NCBI GenBank assembly: GCA_022711755.1 | Contig: JAKLEA010000002.1 | Coordinates: 248,001-312,000 of the forward strand | Direction of reading: 5' to 3' | DNA: 64,000 nucleotides | From: Planctomycetota bacterium | GTDB lineage: Bacteria; Planctomycetota; Brocadiia; SM23-32; JAKLEA01 | Part shown: positions 17,611 through 27,099 of the stretch, piece after piece | Layout: every line of letters begins with the position of its first letter | How positions within the stretch are numbered: position 1 is the stretch's first letter | Notes under the pieces: model-generated | Told to the model about the DNA's origin: nothing | What the model saw: the letters and a program-made list of their open reading frames with translations, nothing else | Databases searched by the model: none | Program-made: the position numbers and the translations under genes

Positions 17611-18936
17611 ATGGCGAAATCCGGACAGCCGAACGTGCTGGTCGTCTTCACGGATCAGCAGCGCTGGGACACATGCGGGTGCTACAACAGCCCTATGGAA
17701 CTGACGCCGAACCTGGACCGTATGGCCTCGCGCGGCGTTTTGTTCGAGAACGCGTTCACCTGTCAGCCTGTGTGCGCACCGGCTCGCGCATCCCTCCAGA
17801 CGGGCCTTTATGCGAAGGCGACGGGTGTCTGGCGCAACGATCTCGCGCTACGTCCGGATCAGCCGACGCTAGGGACATGGTTCAGCAACGCGGGTTACGA
17901 CGTGGGCTACGTGGGGAAGTGGCATCTCGCCTGCACGTCGGTTGAGCCTGTGCCGCGCGAGCTTCGATGCGGATACAACGGTTTCTGGGAGGTTGCGGAC
18001 ATCCTGGAATTCACATCCCACCCTTACGCCGGGCACGTCTTCGACGCGAACAACCGGATTATCGAATTCAAGGACATGTACCGCGTTGACTTCATCACAG
18101 ACCGCGCGATCAGATTCATGGACATGGAGCGCAACGCCCCGTTTTTCCTCTTTATCTCTTACATAGAGCCACACCAGCAGAACGACTGGAACAAGTTCTG
18201 CGGCCCTGAGGGCTACGAGCAGCGCTATGCCAATCCCTGGATCCCGCAGGACCTGCGCTACCTGCCGGGGGACTGGGTGTCCCAGTTGCCCGGCTATTAC
18301 GGCTGCATTCGGCGCATTGACGAATGCCTGGGCCGGATGCTCAATCATCTGGAGGAATCGGGCAGACTGGAGGACACCGTCGTAATCTTCACGTCCGACC
18401 ACGGTTGCCATTTCCGGACGCGGAACAGCGAATACAAGCGTTCCTGCCACGAATCCTGCATACGGATACCGATGGTAGCGGCGGGACCGGGTTTTGAGCG
18501 GCAGCGCGTGGAGCGGGAGTTGGTCAGTCTGATTGACCTTCCGCCGACGCTGCTGGATTCGGCGGGGATACCCGTTCCGAAAGAGTTCCACGGTCGGTCG
18601 CTGCTGCCTCTTGCGCGCGGGGAGGCGAAGGACTGGCCGGAGGAGGTGTTCCTTCAGATCAGCGAGCGCACCGTTGAACGCTGCGTCAGGACGAAACGCT
18701 GGAAATACAGCGTCTTTGCGCCGGAGAAACACGGCTGGCACGACCCGGACAGCAAGGAATACGTCGAGCGATATCTATATGATCTCTACGCCGATCCGCA
18801 TGAGATGGTCAACCTTGCCGGGCGGCCGGGCAGGTACCGGGAGGTGGCGGACGACCTGATGGAGAGGTTGAAGGAGAGAATGACCCAGGCGGGAGAGGAT
18901 CTGCCGGTGATTCATCCCGCCAGGCATTACGCTTGA
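17611..18936 (+). CDS. Sulfatase family protein
   Basis: The 441-residue protein is a type I sulfatase of the alkaline phosphatase superfamily. It opens with NVLVVFTDQQRWDTCGCYN (metal-binding Asp). The formylglycine motif CxPxR is present as C55-A-P-A-R59, so the Cys could be converted to formylglycine. Further active-site features are GYVGKWHL and TSDHGCH. The ATG at 17611 follows ACGGAGG at good spacing. There is no signal peptide, so it may act in the cytoplasm, or export may be unusual. No formylglycine-generating enzyme or anaerobic sulfatase-maturating enzyme is in the window. Likely substrates are sulfated sugars (inference). Confidence 0.9.
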   Translation: MAKSGQPNVLVVFTDQQRWDTCGCYNSPMELTPNLDRMASRGVLFENAFTCQPVCAPARASLQTGLYAKATGVWRNDLALRPDQPTLGTWFSNAGYDVGYVGKWHLACTSVEPVPRELRCGYNGFWEVADILEFTSHPYAGHVFDANNRIIEFKDMYRVDFITDRAIRFMDMERNAPFFLFISYIEPHQQNDWNKFCGPEGYEQRYANPWIPQDLRYLPGDWVSQLPGYYGCIRRIDECLGRMLNHLEESGRLEDTVVIFTSDHGCHFRTRNSEYKRSCHESCIRIPMVAAGPGFERQRVERELVSLIDLPPTLLDSAGIPVPKEFHGRSLLPLARGEAKDWPEEVFLQISERTVERCVRTKRWKYSVFAPEKHGWHDPDSKEYVERYLYDLYADPHEMVNLAGRPGRYREVADDLMERLKERMTQAGEDLPVIHPARHYA

Positions 18937-18951
18937 TAAGGGCTGTTCCTG

Positions 18952-19473
18952 CTATTCCGCGTCGTAGGCGATCAGAGATCGCACGTCGTAACCTTCCAGC
19001 AGCCTCCGTCCGTTCAGGAAGCTGAGTTCGACGATGAAGCTGACAGCGACGATCTCGCCCTTCATCCGTTCGACCATCCGGCAGCAGGCGGCCATTGTGC
19101 CGCCGGTCGCCAGCAGGTCGTCGGCCATCAGGACCTTCTGGCCGGGCCGTATCGCGTCCTCGTGCATGCAGAGTGTGTCGGTTCCGTATTCGAGCGTATA
19201 GGTTTCCGAGATTGTCTTGTAGGGGAGTTTTCGTGGTTTGCGTATTGGCGCGAAGCCCGCGCCGAGTTCAAGCGCCAGGCCGACGCCGACTATGAAGCCG
19301 CGCGATTCCGCCCCAGCGACGACCTCGACACCCATGCCGCGGAATGGTTCCGCCATGCGCTTCACAGTTTCCCGCAACCCGGCGGGATCGCCAAGTAAGG
19401 GGGTGATATCCTTGAAGATGATTCCCGGCTTGGGGAAGTCCGGAACGTCGCGTATGAGTTTTCTGATGTCCAT
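18952..19473 (-). CDS. apt: Adenine phosphoribosyltransferase
   Basis: The 173-residue protein converts adenine and PRPP to AMP in purine salvage. It is full length and shows the conserved start (IRDVPDFPKPGIIFKDITPLL), the GAESRGFIVG loop, RKPRKLPY, and the PRPP-binding motif LMADDLLATGGT. It begins two bases after the sigma-factor stop on the same strand and is likely cotranscribed with cmk, rpsA and the sigma factor. It converges with the sulfatase gene, whose end is only 15 bases away. Confidence 0.95.
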   Translation of the reverse strand: MDIRKLIRDVPDFPKPGIIFKDITPLLGDPAGLRETVKRMAEPFRGMGVEVVAGAESRGFIVGVGLALELGAGFAPIRKPRKLPYKTISETYTLEYGTDTLCMHEDAIRPGQKVLMADDLLATGGTMAACCRMVERMKGEIVAVSFIVELSFLNGRRLLEGYDVRSLIAYDAE

Positions 19474-19475
19474 TT

Positions 19476-20312
19476 TTATTCCTTCATTGCCTCTTTCAGT
19501 TTGCCCAGTGCGCGCAGTTCGATCTGGCGCACTCTTTCGCGGCTGACGCCCATCCTGCCGGCGACTTCTTGAAGGGTCATCGGGGGGAATTCGTCAAGCC
19601 CGAAACGCATCTTCAACACCCGCGCCTCCCGGACGTCAATGGCCTTCAGCATGCGGTTGAGCGCGTCCCGCTCCGCCTGTTTGACGGCAATTTCGTCCGG
19701 GGATTGGGCGCGTTTGTCCGCAAGGACTTCGCTGAGGTCCAGTTGATCGGTATTGCCGCGCTCGAAGCTCTGGAAGAACGAGCCGACGTAGGTCGAGCTT
19801 GCCCGAGTCAGGATGGCCATGCGCTCCTGGGTAAGGCCGGCCTCGCCGGCGACTTCCTCAAGAGTCGGCTCGCGTCCGAGGGATTTCTCAAGCTCGGCGT
19901 GCGCCTCCCGCGCGCGGCCGAGCGCCCCTATGGCGGATGCCGGCAGTTTTATCCAGTTGCTGCCGCGAACTGCGCGGTTGATGCTCTGGCGTATCCACCA
20001 CGCCGCATAGGTGCTGAATCGGCAGGGCTTGCCGTCGCGGGCGTGTGCGAACGGGTCATAAAGCTCAACTGCCCGAATCAGGCCCAGATTGCCTTCCTCA
20101 ATAAGGTCGGCCATGGGCAGCCCGTGTTTGGAGTATCTGCGCGCTATACTGACGACAAAGCGCAGGTTTGACAGGATCAGCCGCTGCCTGGCCGTCCTGT
20201 CTCCCTGAAGTTTCCTCCCGGCCAGCTCCAACTCCTCTGCGGGAGTCAGCAGCGGAATCTTCTCGATCTCGGCCAGGTAGAAACTGAAGTCCTTAGCCTG
20301 CGCCTGTTTCAA
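19476..20312 (-). CDS. Sigma-70 family RNA polymerase sigma factor (group 1/2 type)
   Basis: The 278-residue protein contains sigma region 1.2 ([17 protein letters not shown]), region 2 ([42 protein letters not shown] and [19 protein letters not shown]), region 3, and region 4 with the -35-binding helix-turn-helix ([21 protein letters not shown]). It lacks the long N-terminal region 1.1 and the insert of a housekeeping RpoD, so it is probably a group 2 factor similar to RpoS or SigA-like alternates. The start is a TTG at 20312 preceded by GGGGACAGGA; no other start preserves region 1.2. It starts 18 bases after the rpsA stop, an unusual place for a sigma gene. Confidence 0.9.
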   Translation of the reverse strand: MKQAQAKDFSFYLAEIEKIPLLTPAEELELAGRKLQGDRTARQRLILSNLRFVVSIARRYSKHGLPMADLIEEGNLGLIRAVELYDPFAHARDGKPCRFSTYAAWWIRQSINRAVRGSNWIKLPASAIGALGRAREAHAELEKSLGREPTLEEVAGEAGLTQERMAILTRASSTYVGSFFQSFERGNTDQLDLSEVLADKRAQSPDEIAVKQAERDALNRMLKAIDVREARVLKMRFGLDEFPPMTLQEVAGRMGVSRERVRQIELRALGKLKEAMKE

Positions 20313-20330
20313 TCCTGTCCCCGTTGCCGG

Positions 20331-22199
20331 TTACGCCCCTTCGCCCCCCCCGCCGCGCTCTTCGGCGTCGGACGATTCTCCGGCGGGCGGCGAATCGGTT
20401 CCTGTTTCGTTCTCAGCCTCGGCCGCCATCTCCGCGGCGTCGGCTGCGACCTCAGCGGCAGATGCCCGTTCAGCCTCCGCGCGCGCCTGCGCGGCCATCT
20501 CCTCGGCGGACATCTGGCGGATGATGCCAGGCTCGTCGCTGTCCGGCGGGATGACCTTGCCCGGACGCAGACTGAGGCCGATCTTTCGGGTTTCCTGGTC
20601 TACGCGGATGATTTTCACGTTCACGAGGTCGTTGATCGCCACGATCTCCTCGGGACGCGAAATCTTCCTGTCCGAAATTTCGGATATGTGCAGCAGACCC
20701 TCAAGCCCGTCCTCAAGCTCGACAAAGGCGCCGAAGCTTGTGAGCTTTGTGATGTGCCCGCGCACGATGTCGCCGCCGTGGTAGTTGTTCGGAATCTCCG
20801 CTTCCCACGGGTCGGCGTGCAGTTGTTTCAGTCCCAGGGCGACGCGCTTGCGCTCCTGATCCACGTTGATGATGACGGCCTCGATTTCCTCGCCCTTCTT
20901 GACCTTCTCGGACGGGTGGTTGACTTTCTTTGTCCAGGACATGTCGGAGACGTGCAGCAGCCCGTCCACGCCCTCCTCCAGCTCGACGAACGCGCCGTAG
21001 TTGGTCAGGTTGCGCACGCGCCCCTTGATGATCGTTCCGGGCGGGTACTTCTCCGCGACCATGCTCCACGGGTCGGCTTCCGTCTGCTTCATGCCCAGGG
21101 AGATTTCCTGCTTGTCTTTGTTGATGCCGAGGACGACGACCTCGACCTGCTGGCCGAGCTGGACGATCTCGGACGGATGATTGATTCGGCGCGTCCAGCT
21201 CATCTCGCTGATATGTACAAGGCCTTCGACGCCCTCTTCCAGCTTGACGAACGCGCCGTAGCTGACGAGGTTGACGGCCTCTCCCTTGACCCTGCTGCCG
21301 ACGGGGTATTTTTCCTCGATCGTTTCCCACGGGCTGGCGGATTTCTGCTTCAGGCCGAGGGCGATCTTTTCCTTTTCCTTGTCAACATTGAGGACCATCA
21401 CCTCGATCTCCTGATCAATGGAGACCACCTCCGAGGGATGACCGATGCGGCCCCAGCTCATGTCCGTGATGTGCAGGAGTCCGTCTATGCCGCCGAGGTC
21501 CACGAATGCGCCGAAGTCGGCAATGTTCTTGACCTTGCCTTTACGGAGTTCTCCGGGCTGGATTTCGGCCAGGAGCTGTATCTTCATGCGCTCGCGCTCC
21601 TCCTCGATGAGGCGGCGGCGCGAGATGACTATGTTCTGGCGCTCAGGGTCAATCTTCAAAATCTTGCCGGAGACCTCCTTGCCGATGTAGTCCGCGATTT
21701 CTCGCGGGCGGCGGATGTCTATCTGCGAAGCGGGCAGGAAAACGGGAACGCCGATGTCCACCAACAGCCCGCCCTTTATTTTGCGGACGACTTTTCCGGT
21801 GACCACGTCGCCTTCGTTGCACTTTGAGAGGATCTGTTCCCAGTTGCGGATGCGGTCTGCCTTGCGCTTTGACAGGAGAGGCATCCCGCCTTCGTCCTCG
21901 ACGGCCTCAAGGAGGACCTCGATCTTCTCGCCCGGTTTGATTTCCTCGCCCTCGTCCCACTCGTAGGACGGCACGCGCCCCTGGCTCTTGCAGCCGATGT
22001 CAATGATCACGTCGTCCTCGTCAACCCCCAGGACGCGGCCCGTCAGGATCTTGCCTGCGGTGAAGTCCTGGACCGTTTCCTCGTAGCGGGAGGGCAGCGC
22101 GTCCGAACCCGTCAGGATGGCGGAAACTTCCAGTTCGATCTCGTCCCTCGAAATGCCGTTCTCTTTGAGAAAATCCCGTTTTACAGTCTTCTGAGCCAT
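20331..22199 (-). CDS. rpsA: 30S ribosomal protein S1
   Basis: S1 helps mRNAs bind the 30S subunit. From the ATG at 22199 the protein has 622 residues and six S1 (OB-fold) domains. The first two are divergent; the last four carry the typical YGAFVxLExGVEGLxHxSxMSW pattern (INHPSE/VNHPSE loops). An acidic, Ala/Glu-rich tail closes it. The open frame runs back to 22334 but the extension is not S1-like. As for E. coli rpsA, there is no good Shine-Dalgarno; the leader just upstream is U-rich, consistent with S1-dependent, autoregulated translation (inference). It follows cmk, the classic bacterial arrangement. Confidence 0.96.
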   Translation of the reverse strand: MAQKTVKRDFLKENGISRDEIELEVSAILTGSDALPSRYEETVQDFTAGKILTGRVLGVDEDDVIIDIGCKSQGRVPSYEWDEGEEIKPGEKIEVLLEAVEDEGGMPLLSKRKADRIRNWEQILSKCNEGDVVTGKVVRKIKGGLLVDIGVPVFLPASQIDIRRPREIADYIGKEVSGKILKIDPERQNIVISRRRLIEEERERMKIQLLAEIQPGELRKGKVKNIADFGAFVDLGGIDGLLHITDMSWGRIGHPSEVVSIDQEIEVMVLNVDKEKEKIALGLKQKSASPWETIEEKYPVGSRVKGEAVNLVSYGAFVKLEEGVEGLVHISEMSWTRRINHPSEIVQLGQQVEVVVLGINKDKQEISLGMKQTEADPWSMVAEKYPPGTIIKGRVRNLTNYGAFVELEEGVDGLLHVSDMSWTKKVNHPSEKVKKGEEIEAVIINVDQERKRVALGLKQLHADPWEAEIPNNYHGGDIVRGHITKLTSFGAFVELEDGLEGLLHISEISDRKISRPEEIVAINDLVNVKIIRVDQETRKIGLSLRPGKVIPPDSDEPGIIRQMSAEEMAAQARAEAERASAAEVAADAAEMAAEAENETGTDSPPAGESSDAEERGGGGEGA

Positions 22200-22259
22200 G
22201 AAAAAGAATCCCAAAAAAAGTTGGAAACATCCCCGCCGGACGACCTTCGCCCGGGGGGC

Positions 22260-22278
22260 GCCTCCTTCCCGAGGAGGC
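22260..22278 (-). promoter_or_regulatory. Small hairpin in the rpsA leader
   Basis: A 6-bp stem (GCCTCC/GGAGGC, loop of seven) lies in the cmk-rpsA gap, about 60 bases upstream of the rpsA start. It could be part of an autoregulatory leader structure or simply GC-rich background. No T-run follows on the transcribed strand, so it is not a terminator. Confidence 0.25.
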
Positions 22279-22330
22279 CTGACCCGCAAAATGGAACCTG
22301 GACGCCGACCGCCGGCGCCCCGTCCTAACG

Positions 22331-22996
22331 TCAATGCCCTCGCGTTTCCTGAACGCGACGCATCATGATTTCAATCACCTGATCGAGGCTGAGCCTCGTG
22401 GAGTCCACAACAATCGCGTCATCCGCCCTTCGCAGGGGAGAAACCGGCCGGGACATGTCGAATGTGTCGCGGGCGATGATCTCCGCGATCATGCGCTCCC
22501 GTGTCATCCCGGCAGCCTTCCCGCAAAGTTCTCTCAGGCGGCGATCCGCTCGCTCCTGCGGCGTGGCATCGAGGTAGAACTTTACCTGCGCTTCGGGAAA
22601 AACGACGGTTCCCATGTCGCGGCCTTCCGCCACCACGTCGCCGGCATCAGCAAAACGCCGCTGGCATGGCAGCATTTCCCGCCTGACATCTGCGGAATCA
22701 GCTACGAAGTGGATATTTCGCGTGACTTCCGGCGAGCGAATCAGGCGCGTTGCGTCACGTCCGCCGATGCTGACTGACATGCCTTCCGGCCCGCAGGTGG
22801 CCGCAAGTTCTGAGGAGCGAAGGAGTTGCGCAATGCGGACACTGTCGGACAGGTCTTCCCCACGCGACATGGCCAACCAAGTCAGTGCGCGGTAAAGCGC
22901 ACCCGAATCCAGATGCCTGAATCCCAGCCGCCGGGCAAGCTCACGGGCCACCGAGCTTTTGCCTGCTCCAGCCGGGCCGTCTATCGTCACAATCAC
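22331..22996 (-). CDS. cmk: Cytidylate kinase
   Basis: The 221-residue protein phosphorylates CMP/dCMP. It shows the P-loop IDGPAGAGKSSVA, LDSGALYRALTW, the GRDMGTVVFPEA segment and the LID-region Args (RADRRLREL). The start is a GTG at 22996 with AGGTGG upstream. cmk followed by rpsA is widely conserved; here the cluster continues with a sigma factor and apt. Confidence 0.95.
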   Translation of the reverse strand: MIVTIDGPAGAGKSSVARELARRLGFRHLDSGALYRALTWLAMSRGEDLSDSVRIAQLLRSSELAATCGPEGMSVSIGGRDATRLIRSPEVTRNIHFVADSADVRREMLPCQRRFADAGDVVAEGRDMGTVVFPEAQVKFYLDATPQERADRRLRELCGKAAGMTRERMIAEIIARDTFDMSRPVSPLRRADDAIVVDSTRLSLDQVIEIMMRRVQETRGH

Positions 22997-23022
22997 GAAT
23001 TTCCACCTCGCGTGAAAAGATA

Positions 23023-23052
23023 TTCATACCATATTTGAGCGATTGAAAGCAA
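23023..23052 (-). promoter_or_regulatory. Candidate promoter for the cmk-rpsA cluster
   Basis: On the minus strand TTGCTT (23052-23047) and TATGAA (23028-23023) are spaced by 18 bases, with a predicted leader of about 20 bases before the cmk GTG. Confidence 0.4.
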
Positions 23053-23112
23053 TCATTTTCGCGGGGAGATAGTATCCGGTCAGTGAAGGGGGCGTTTATA
23101 TGCCAGCCACTT

Positions 23113-23135
23113 GGGGCGGGTTTGAAACCCGCCCC
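23113..23135. repeat. Palindromic repeat of the GGGGCGGG-type
   Basis: An 11-bp perfect inverted repeat with a single central base (GGGGCGGGTTT / AAACCCGCCCC). Followed by TACG, it resembles widespread short palindromes ending in CCCCTAC; a second one lies at 59087-59128. There is no T-run, so a Rho-independent terminator is unlikely. Confidence 0.6.
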
Positions 23136-23310
23136 TACGCTGCCACGCGCTCGTGACTGACGCCGTACGGGAGATATGGGACCAATTGCCAATTTCCGAG
23201 GTTTTGTTGAGCGCATGGAACCTATTGCCTGACTGTCGCGTCTATATGACCACGGGAGCGATGGAAGCGTCCCGGATGATTCCCGAAAAACGTATCAGGA
23301 GGCATAGGAA

Positions 23311-24438
23311 ATGAGGAAGTTGGCAATCACTCTGGCGTTTGTTGTCGCATCTCTGTCATTCATATGCGGTTCGCTCAGCGCGCAGGAAACAAAACCGAAG
23401 ATTCAGGTTGCGATCCTACTGGACACCAGCGGCAGTATGGATGGCCTGATCGAGCAGGCCAAGACGCGACTCTGGGACATAGTCAACGAATTCGTCAAGA
23501 CCACCAAAGCCGGAATGAAACCCCAACTCCAGGTGGCGCTTTACGAATACGGGAATGACAGGCTGAAGTCAGATGAGGGATATATACGGATGATATGCCC
23601 CCTGACGGACGACCTGGACAAGGTTTCCGAGGAACTCTTCGCATTGACGACCAATGGCGGAAGCGAGTATTGCGGGCAGGTCATCAAGTGCGCGACGGAA
23701 GGGCTGGCTTGGAGCAAGTCCAACGGCGACCTGAAGATTATATTCATCGCCGGCAATGAGCCGTTCACGCAGGGCGGCGTGGATTACCGTCAGGCCTGCA
23801 AGGACGCAATCGGCAAGGGGATAATCGTCAACACGATCTTTTGTGGAAATCAGGAAGAGGGCGCCAGGACGAACTGGAAGGACGGGGCGGATCTGGCCGA
23901 CGGGAAATACGTCAACATTGACCAGAATCAGGCGATCGTCCACATTGAAACGCCGCAGGATGGGGAACTCGCCCGCCTGAACGGAGAGTTGAACAGGACG
24001 TACGTCGTCTACGGCAGGGCAGGGGCGGAGGGCAAGGCGAGACAGGAGGCGCAGGACCTGAATGCGTTGAATTCATCGGGAGCGGTTGCGGCGCAGCGGG
24101 CCGCCAGCAAGGCTTCTGCCTTCTATTCGAATGAAAGGTGGGACCTTGTTGACGCGGTCAACAACTCGCATGTCAAGCTTGACGAGGTTCAGAAGGAAGA
24201 ACTGCCCGAAGAGATGAAGAAAATGAGCGATAAGGAGCGCGAGGATTACGTTAAAACCAAGACAGAAGAACGCAAGAAAATCCAGGCGCAGATAACGAAG
24301 CTGGCCGAGGAGCGGAAGGCGTTCATCGCCGAAAAGCGGCGCGAGGCGGCTGGGAAGGACGGCAAGGCAACGCTTGATCAGGCGATCATATTGGCCGTCA
24401 GAGAGCAGGCAGCGAAGCGGGATTTCCAGGTGAAGTAG
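23311..24438 (+). CDS. Exported von Willebrand factor A domain protein
   Basis: The 375-residue protein begins with a signal peptide (LAITLAFVVASLSFICGSLSAQ). Residues about 30-230 form a VWA domain with an intact metal-ion-dependent adhesion site (LLDTSGSM). A charged, Lys/Glu-rich coiled-coil-like section fills residues about 285-350. VWA domains mediate protein contacts through a bound divalent metal. AGGAGG precedes the ATG. A strong hairpin with a T-rich tail follows the stop, so it is probably a single-gene unit. Function unknown. Confidence 0.85.
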   Translation: MRKLAITLAFVVASLSFICGSLSAQETKPKIQVAILLDTSGSMDGLIEQAKTRLWDIVNEFVKTTKAGMKPQLQVALYEYGNDRLKSDEGYIRMICPLTDDLDKVSEELFALTTNGGSEYCGQVIKCATEGLAWSKSNGDLKIIFIAGNEPFTQGGVDYRQACKDAIGKGIIVNTIFCGNQEEGARTNWKDGADLADGKYVNIDQNQAIVHIETPQDGELARLNGELNRTYVVYGRAGAEGKARQEAQDLNALNSSGAVAAQRAASKASAFYSNERWDLVDAVNNSHVKLDEVQKEELPEEMKKMSDKEREDYVKTKTEERKKIQAQITKLAEERKAFIAEKRREAAGKDGKATLDQAIILAVREQAAKRDFQVK

Positions 24439-24469
24439 GCAAAACGGCAAAGGGCAAGCCGGCGGAATG

Positions 24470-24504
24470 CGGCGGCGTCTCGGATGACGCCGCCGTTTCC
24501 GTTT
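24470..24504 (+). terminator. Rho-independent terminator after the VWA gene
   Basis: A perfect 10-bp GC-rich stem (24470-24479 with 24486-24495, six-base loop) is followed by tttccgtttt. It lies 32 bases after the VWA stop and before the convergent membrane-protein gene. Confidence 0.7.
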
Positions 24505-24555
24505 TCAAAATCTCACGTGCGGCATCTGTAAAATCCATCAGGTTGGACGGTCCGT

Positions 24556-25617
24556 TCAGCCTATCGTCGTTTCAATGACGCGGCGAATCCATTCCATCTC
24601 CGACTCCGGCAGGCCGGCGCCGAATGAGAGCGTTTTTGCGTCGCTGCGGGCAAGGATCGAGGGTCTTGGCGCGCCGTCGGCGCGTCCGACGATGAGTTCC
24701 TCGATTTCGTCCGCAGGCAGCGCCTCCGATGAACCGCCGAAGGACGATTGTTTTTCGATACGAAGCTCGTCGCGTGAGACGATGACAACCGTCACCCCCC
24801 GCATTGCCTGAAGTGTTCCCCACGCCACGCCGATCAGAGCCATCACGCCGACCGCGCCCGCTGTCGCGACCACCTGCCAGGGGAGTCCGAGCGCCCTGCC
24901 GAACATGAGCGCGCCAAGCGCCAAACAGAGCAGTATCACCCCGAACGCGAGCGGGATTGCGGCGGCCCCGAGACCCGCCGGCGGGATTTCGATTCGCACC
25001 GACGCGCCCTCGACGCTCATGCGGCATCGCATGTCGGGCGGGGCCTCCGGGAGGGGTTGGCGCGCCTCGCCGGATTTCCTGCGCCGCTCGCGCAGCGATT
25101 CGTCAACCTCTGCGCCCTCGCGCACGACTACCGTGCCGGTTGTCGAATCCTCCATCCGTATGCCGAGGGCTTTTGCCAGAAACTCGGCCTCGCGCCTGGA
25201 GGCGCGCTGGTCCTGGCCCTCCATGATTCCAATGTTGATGCTGTAGTTCCCGCGAATTCGGACGGGGTAGACCGTGTATGTGTTGTTCTTGGATCGGCGA
25301 ACCTCCCGCGTCAGGGCGATGTGCTGTAGGACGTCAAGCTTCCCGGTCGAACGCCTGACCAGGGTGAATATCCCGTACCACTTCTCGTATGACCCGGATG
25401 CCTTGTCAAGAATCAGTCCGCTTCGCCCGAAGCACAATCCTATTCCGACCAAAGTGAAGAACTGAACTCCGGCAGCGCCGCCATATTCCCCCTGCTTGAG
25501 CATGGAAACCCCCGCCAGACACCCGATGCTGACGCAGACAAGGCCTATGGCAATGGCTGCGCCGCCCCCGCCTCGATACTCCACCCGATTGAGGTCATCG
25601 CCCGATATCCTCTTCAT
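24556..25617 (-). CDS. Membrane protein of unknown function
   Basis: I do not recognise a family. The 353-residue protein has two pairs of hydrophobic segments: about residues 19-38 with 47-70, and about 215-240 with 245-270. Between them is a charged cytoplasmic-type region; a soluble C-terminal section ends in SEMEWIRRVIETTIG. The alternation of short membrane hairpins with beta-rich soluble parts (ILDKASGSYEKWYGIF; VVIVSRDELRIEK) recalls bacterial PH-like or photosystem-assembly-type membrane proteins, but this is only a resemblance. It is convergent with the VWA gene and divergent from the CE15-like esterase. Confidence 0.6.
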   Translation of the reverse strand: MKRISGDDLNRVEYRGGGGAAIAIGLVCVSIGCLAGVSMLKQGEYGGAAGVQFFTLVGIGLCFGRSGLILDKASGSYEKWYGIFTLVRRSTGKLDVLQHIALTREVRRSKNNTYTVYPVRIRGNYSINIGIMEGQDQRASRREAEFLAKALGIRMEDSTTGTVVVREGAEVDESLRERRRKSGEARQPLPEAPPDMRCRMSVEGASVRIEIPPAGLGAAAIPLAFGVILLCLALGALMFGRALGLPWQVVATAGAVGVMALIGVAWGTLQAMRGVTVVIVSRDELRIEKQSSFGGSSEALPADEIEELIVGRADGAPRPSILARSDAKTLSFGAGLPESEMEWIRRVIETTIG

Positions 25618-25789
25618 ATCGCGCTCCCGTGTATGTTGTTGCGACGCTCCGCCGCATCCGCTTGTACGACAAATATAATGTAATGGAAATTCCTGCTCAG
25701 GACAATTGCGGAACGATCCGGGGCTTCCGCATGTTGCGCTGAGTTTCTTGATGATGACACGGCCGCCCCGCGCTGATAAACTTTATCCC

Positions 25790-27052
25790 ATGCATCACAT
25801 TCATCCAATTACCCGAAACGCCGCGATCTGTCTTGCGGCGCTGTTGCTGTCGGCATCCGTCCGTGATGCCGCGCCCGGGGACGAAGCCGCCCCGCGCAAA
25901 GGAGAATCCACTATGCAAAGCGCGAGCGATACGCTCCCCGGCCCTGACGCGCTGCCATCCATCAGAGAATTGCCAAATCCGTTCATCATGAACGACGGGA
26001 CGGAGGTTTCAACCGTCGCGCAGTGGCGCAAGCGCCGTGAGGAGATAATCAAGCTGATTCTTGATTATGAGTATGGGCACATGCCGCCGAAGCCCGACAA
26101 CATGGAGATCGAGGCGGTCTCAACGGAGACAATCCTTGACGGCGCGGTGGTCCAGAAGCGGGTGATTCTGAAAATGGGTCCCGGGCAGAAAATCCGTGTG
26201 AACGCAGGGGCAATCATCCCGGCGAAGGGCGGGCCGAAGTTCCCCGTCGTCCTCTCGATTGACCCGGTCTGGAGCGACAAGCTTGCGCCTTCGGCGGCGA
26301 GCATTGTCGCGCGGGGTTACATATTCGCGGGTTTTGACAAGCAGGACGTTGACCCCGACAAGGCGGACCGCGGCGACGGCGTCCATCCGCATTATCCCGG
26401 ATACGACTGGGCCACGCTCTCCGCATGGGCTTGGGGTTTCATGCGGACGATGGACTGGCTGGAGACGCTGGAGGCGGTTGACCGCGAGCATGTCGCCGTG
26501 ACGGGCCATTCGCGCGGGGGCAAAACGGCGCTGCTGGCAGGCGCGCTGGACGAGCGGTTCGCCCTTGTGGCCCCGCATTGCTCCGGCACAGGCGGGTCCG
26601 GGGCCTGCCGCATCATGGGCAAAGGCTCCGAGACTCTCGGCGCGATCACAAGCCCGATGCGGTTCCAATACTGGTTCCAGCCGAAGTTCGGCGAGTTTTC
26701 CGGGCGCGAAGACCGCCTGCCCTTTGATCAGCATTGGGTGAAGGCGCTGGTCGCCCCGCGCGCGCTGCTGGCGCAGGAGGCGCGCGACGATCACTGGGCC
26801 AATCCCATCGGCTCCCAACAGACCAACATTGCGGCAAAGCCCGTGTTCGATTTCCTTGGCGCTGGGGACAGGATAGGCTACTTCATCCGGGACGGCGGGC
26901 ACTCCGTTCCCGTGGAGGACTGGGAGACGCTGATCGAGTTCGCTGATCGCGTTTTCTTCGGCAAGCCGACGCGGCAGGACTTCTCCAGGCTGGAGTTTCC
27001 CGACGCGCCGAAGCCGTATTCCTGGAAACCGTCGGCCCCGGCAGTCAAGTAG
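25790..27052 (+). CDS. Exported alpha/beta-hydrolase, CE15 (glucuronoyl esterase)-like
   Basis: The 420-residue protein starts at the ATG at 25790 with a signal peptide (AICLAALLLSASVRDAAPG). The core is an alpha/beta hydrolase with the nucleophile elbow TGHSRGGK (S241), matching the GxSRxGK signature of carbohydrate esterase family 15, and a C-terminal DGGHSVPVEDW bearing the catalytic His. CE15 enzymes cleave esters between glucuronic acid of xylan and lignin alcohols; bacterial relatives vary in substrate. An upstream ATG at 25706 would bury the signal. An exported esterase fits the carbohydrate-active theme of the region. Confidence 0.8.
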   Translation: MHHIHPITRNAAICLAALLLSASVRDAAPGDEAAPRKGESTMQSASDTLPGPDALPSIRELPNPFIMNDGTEVSTVAQWRKRREEIIKLILDYEYGHMPPKPDNMEIEAVSTETILDGAVVQKRVILKMGPGQKIRVNAGAIIPAKGGPKFPVVLSIDPVWSDKLAPSAASIVARGYIFAGFDKQDVDPDKADRGDGVHPHYPGYDWATLSAWAWGFMRTMDWLETLEAVDREHVAVTGHSRGGKTALLAGALDERFALVAPHCSGTGGSGACRIMGKGSETLGAITSPMRFQYWFQPKFGEFSGREDRLPFDQHWVKALVAPRALLAQEARDDHWANPIGSQQTNIAAKPVFDFLGAGDRIGYFIRDGGHSVPVEDWETLIEFADRVFFGKPTRQDFSRLEFPDAPKPYSWKPSAPAVK

Positions 27053-27099
27053 TATATTGTAATACTCGGCAAGCCGGAGTACGCGGAATGGAGGGCGCA

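Larger units (their letters stand above)
22997..23310. other. Divergent intergenic region between cmk and the VWA gene
   Basis: The region holds a candidate cmk promoter on the minus strand and a perfect palindrome (both listed separately), plus a strong ribosome site (AGGAGG) for the VWA gene near its right end. I see no further gene. Confidence 0.5.

Noticed and set aside
20688..21827. 379-codon plus-strand frame antisense to rpsA
   Set aside because: Its repeat-like pattern mirrors the S1 domains read backwards; not a gene.
25674..25679. Perfect TATAAT upstream of the CE15-like gene
   Set aside because: No -35-like hexamer at 16-18 bases on either strand, so not listed as a promoter.
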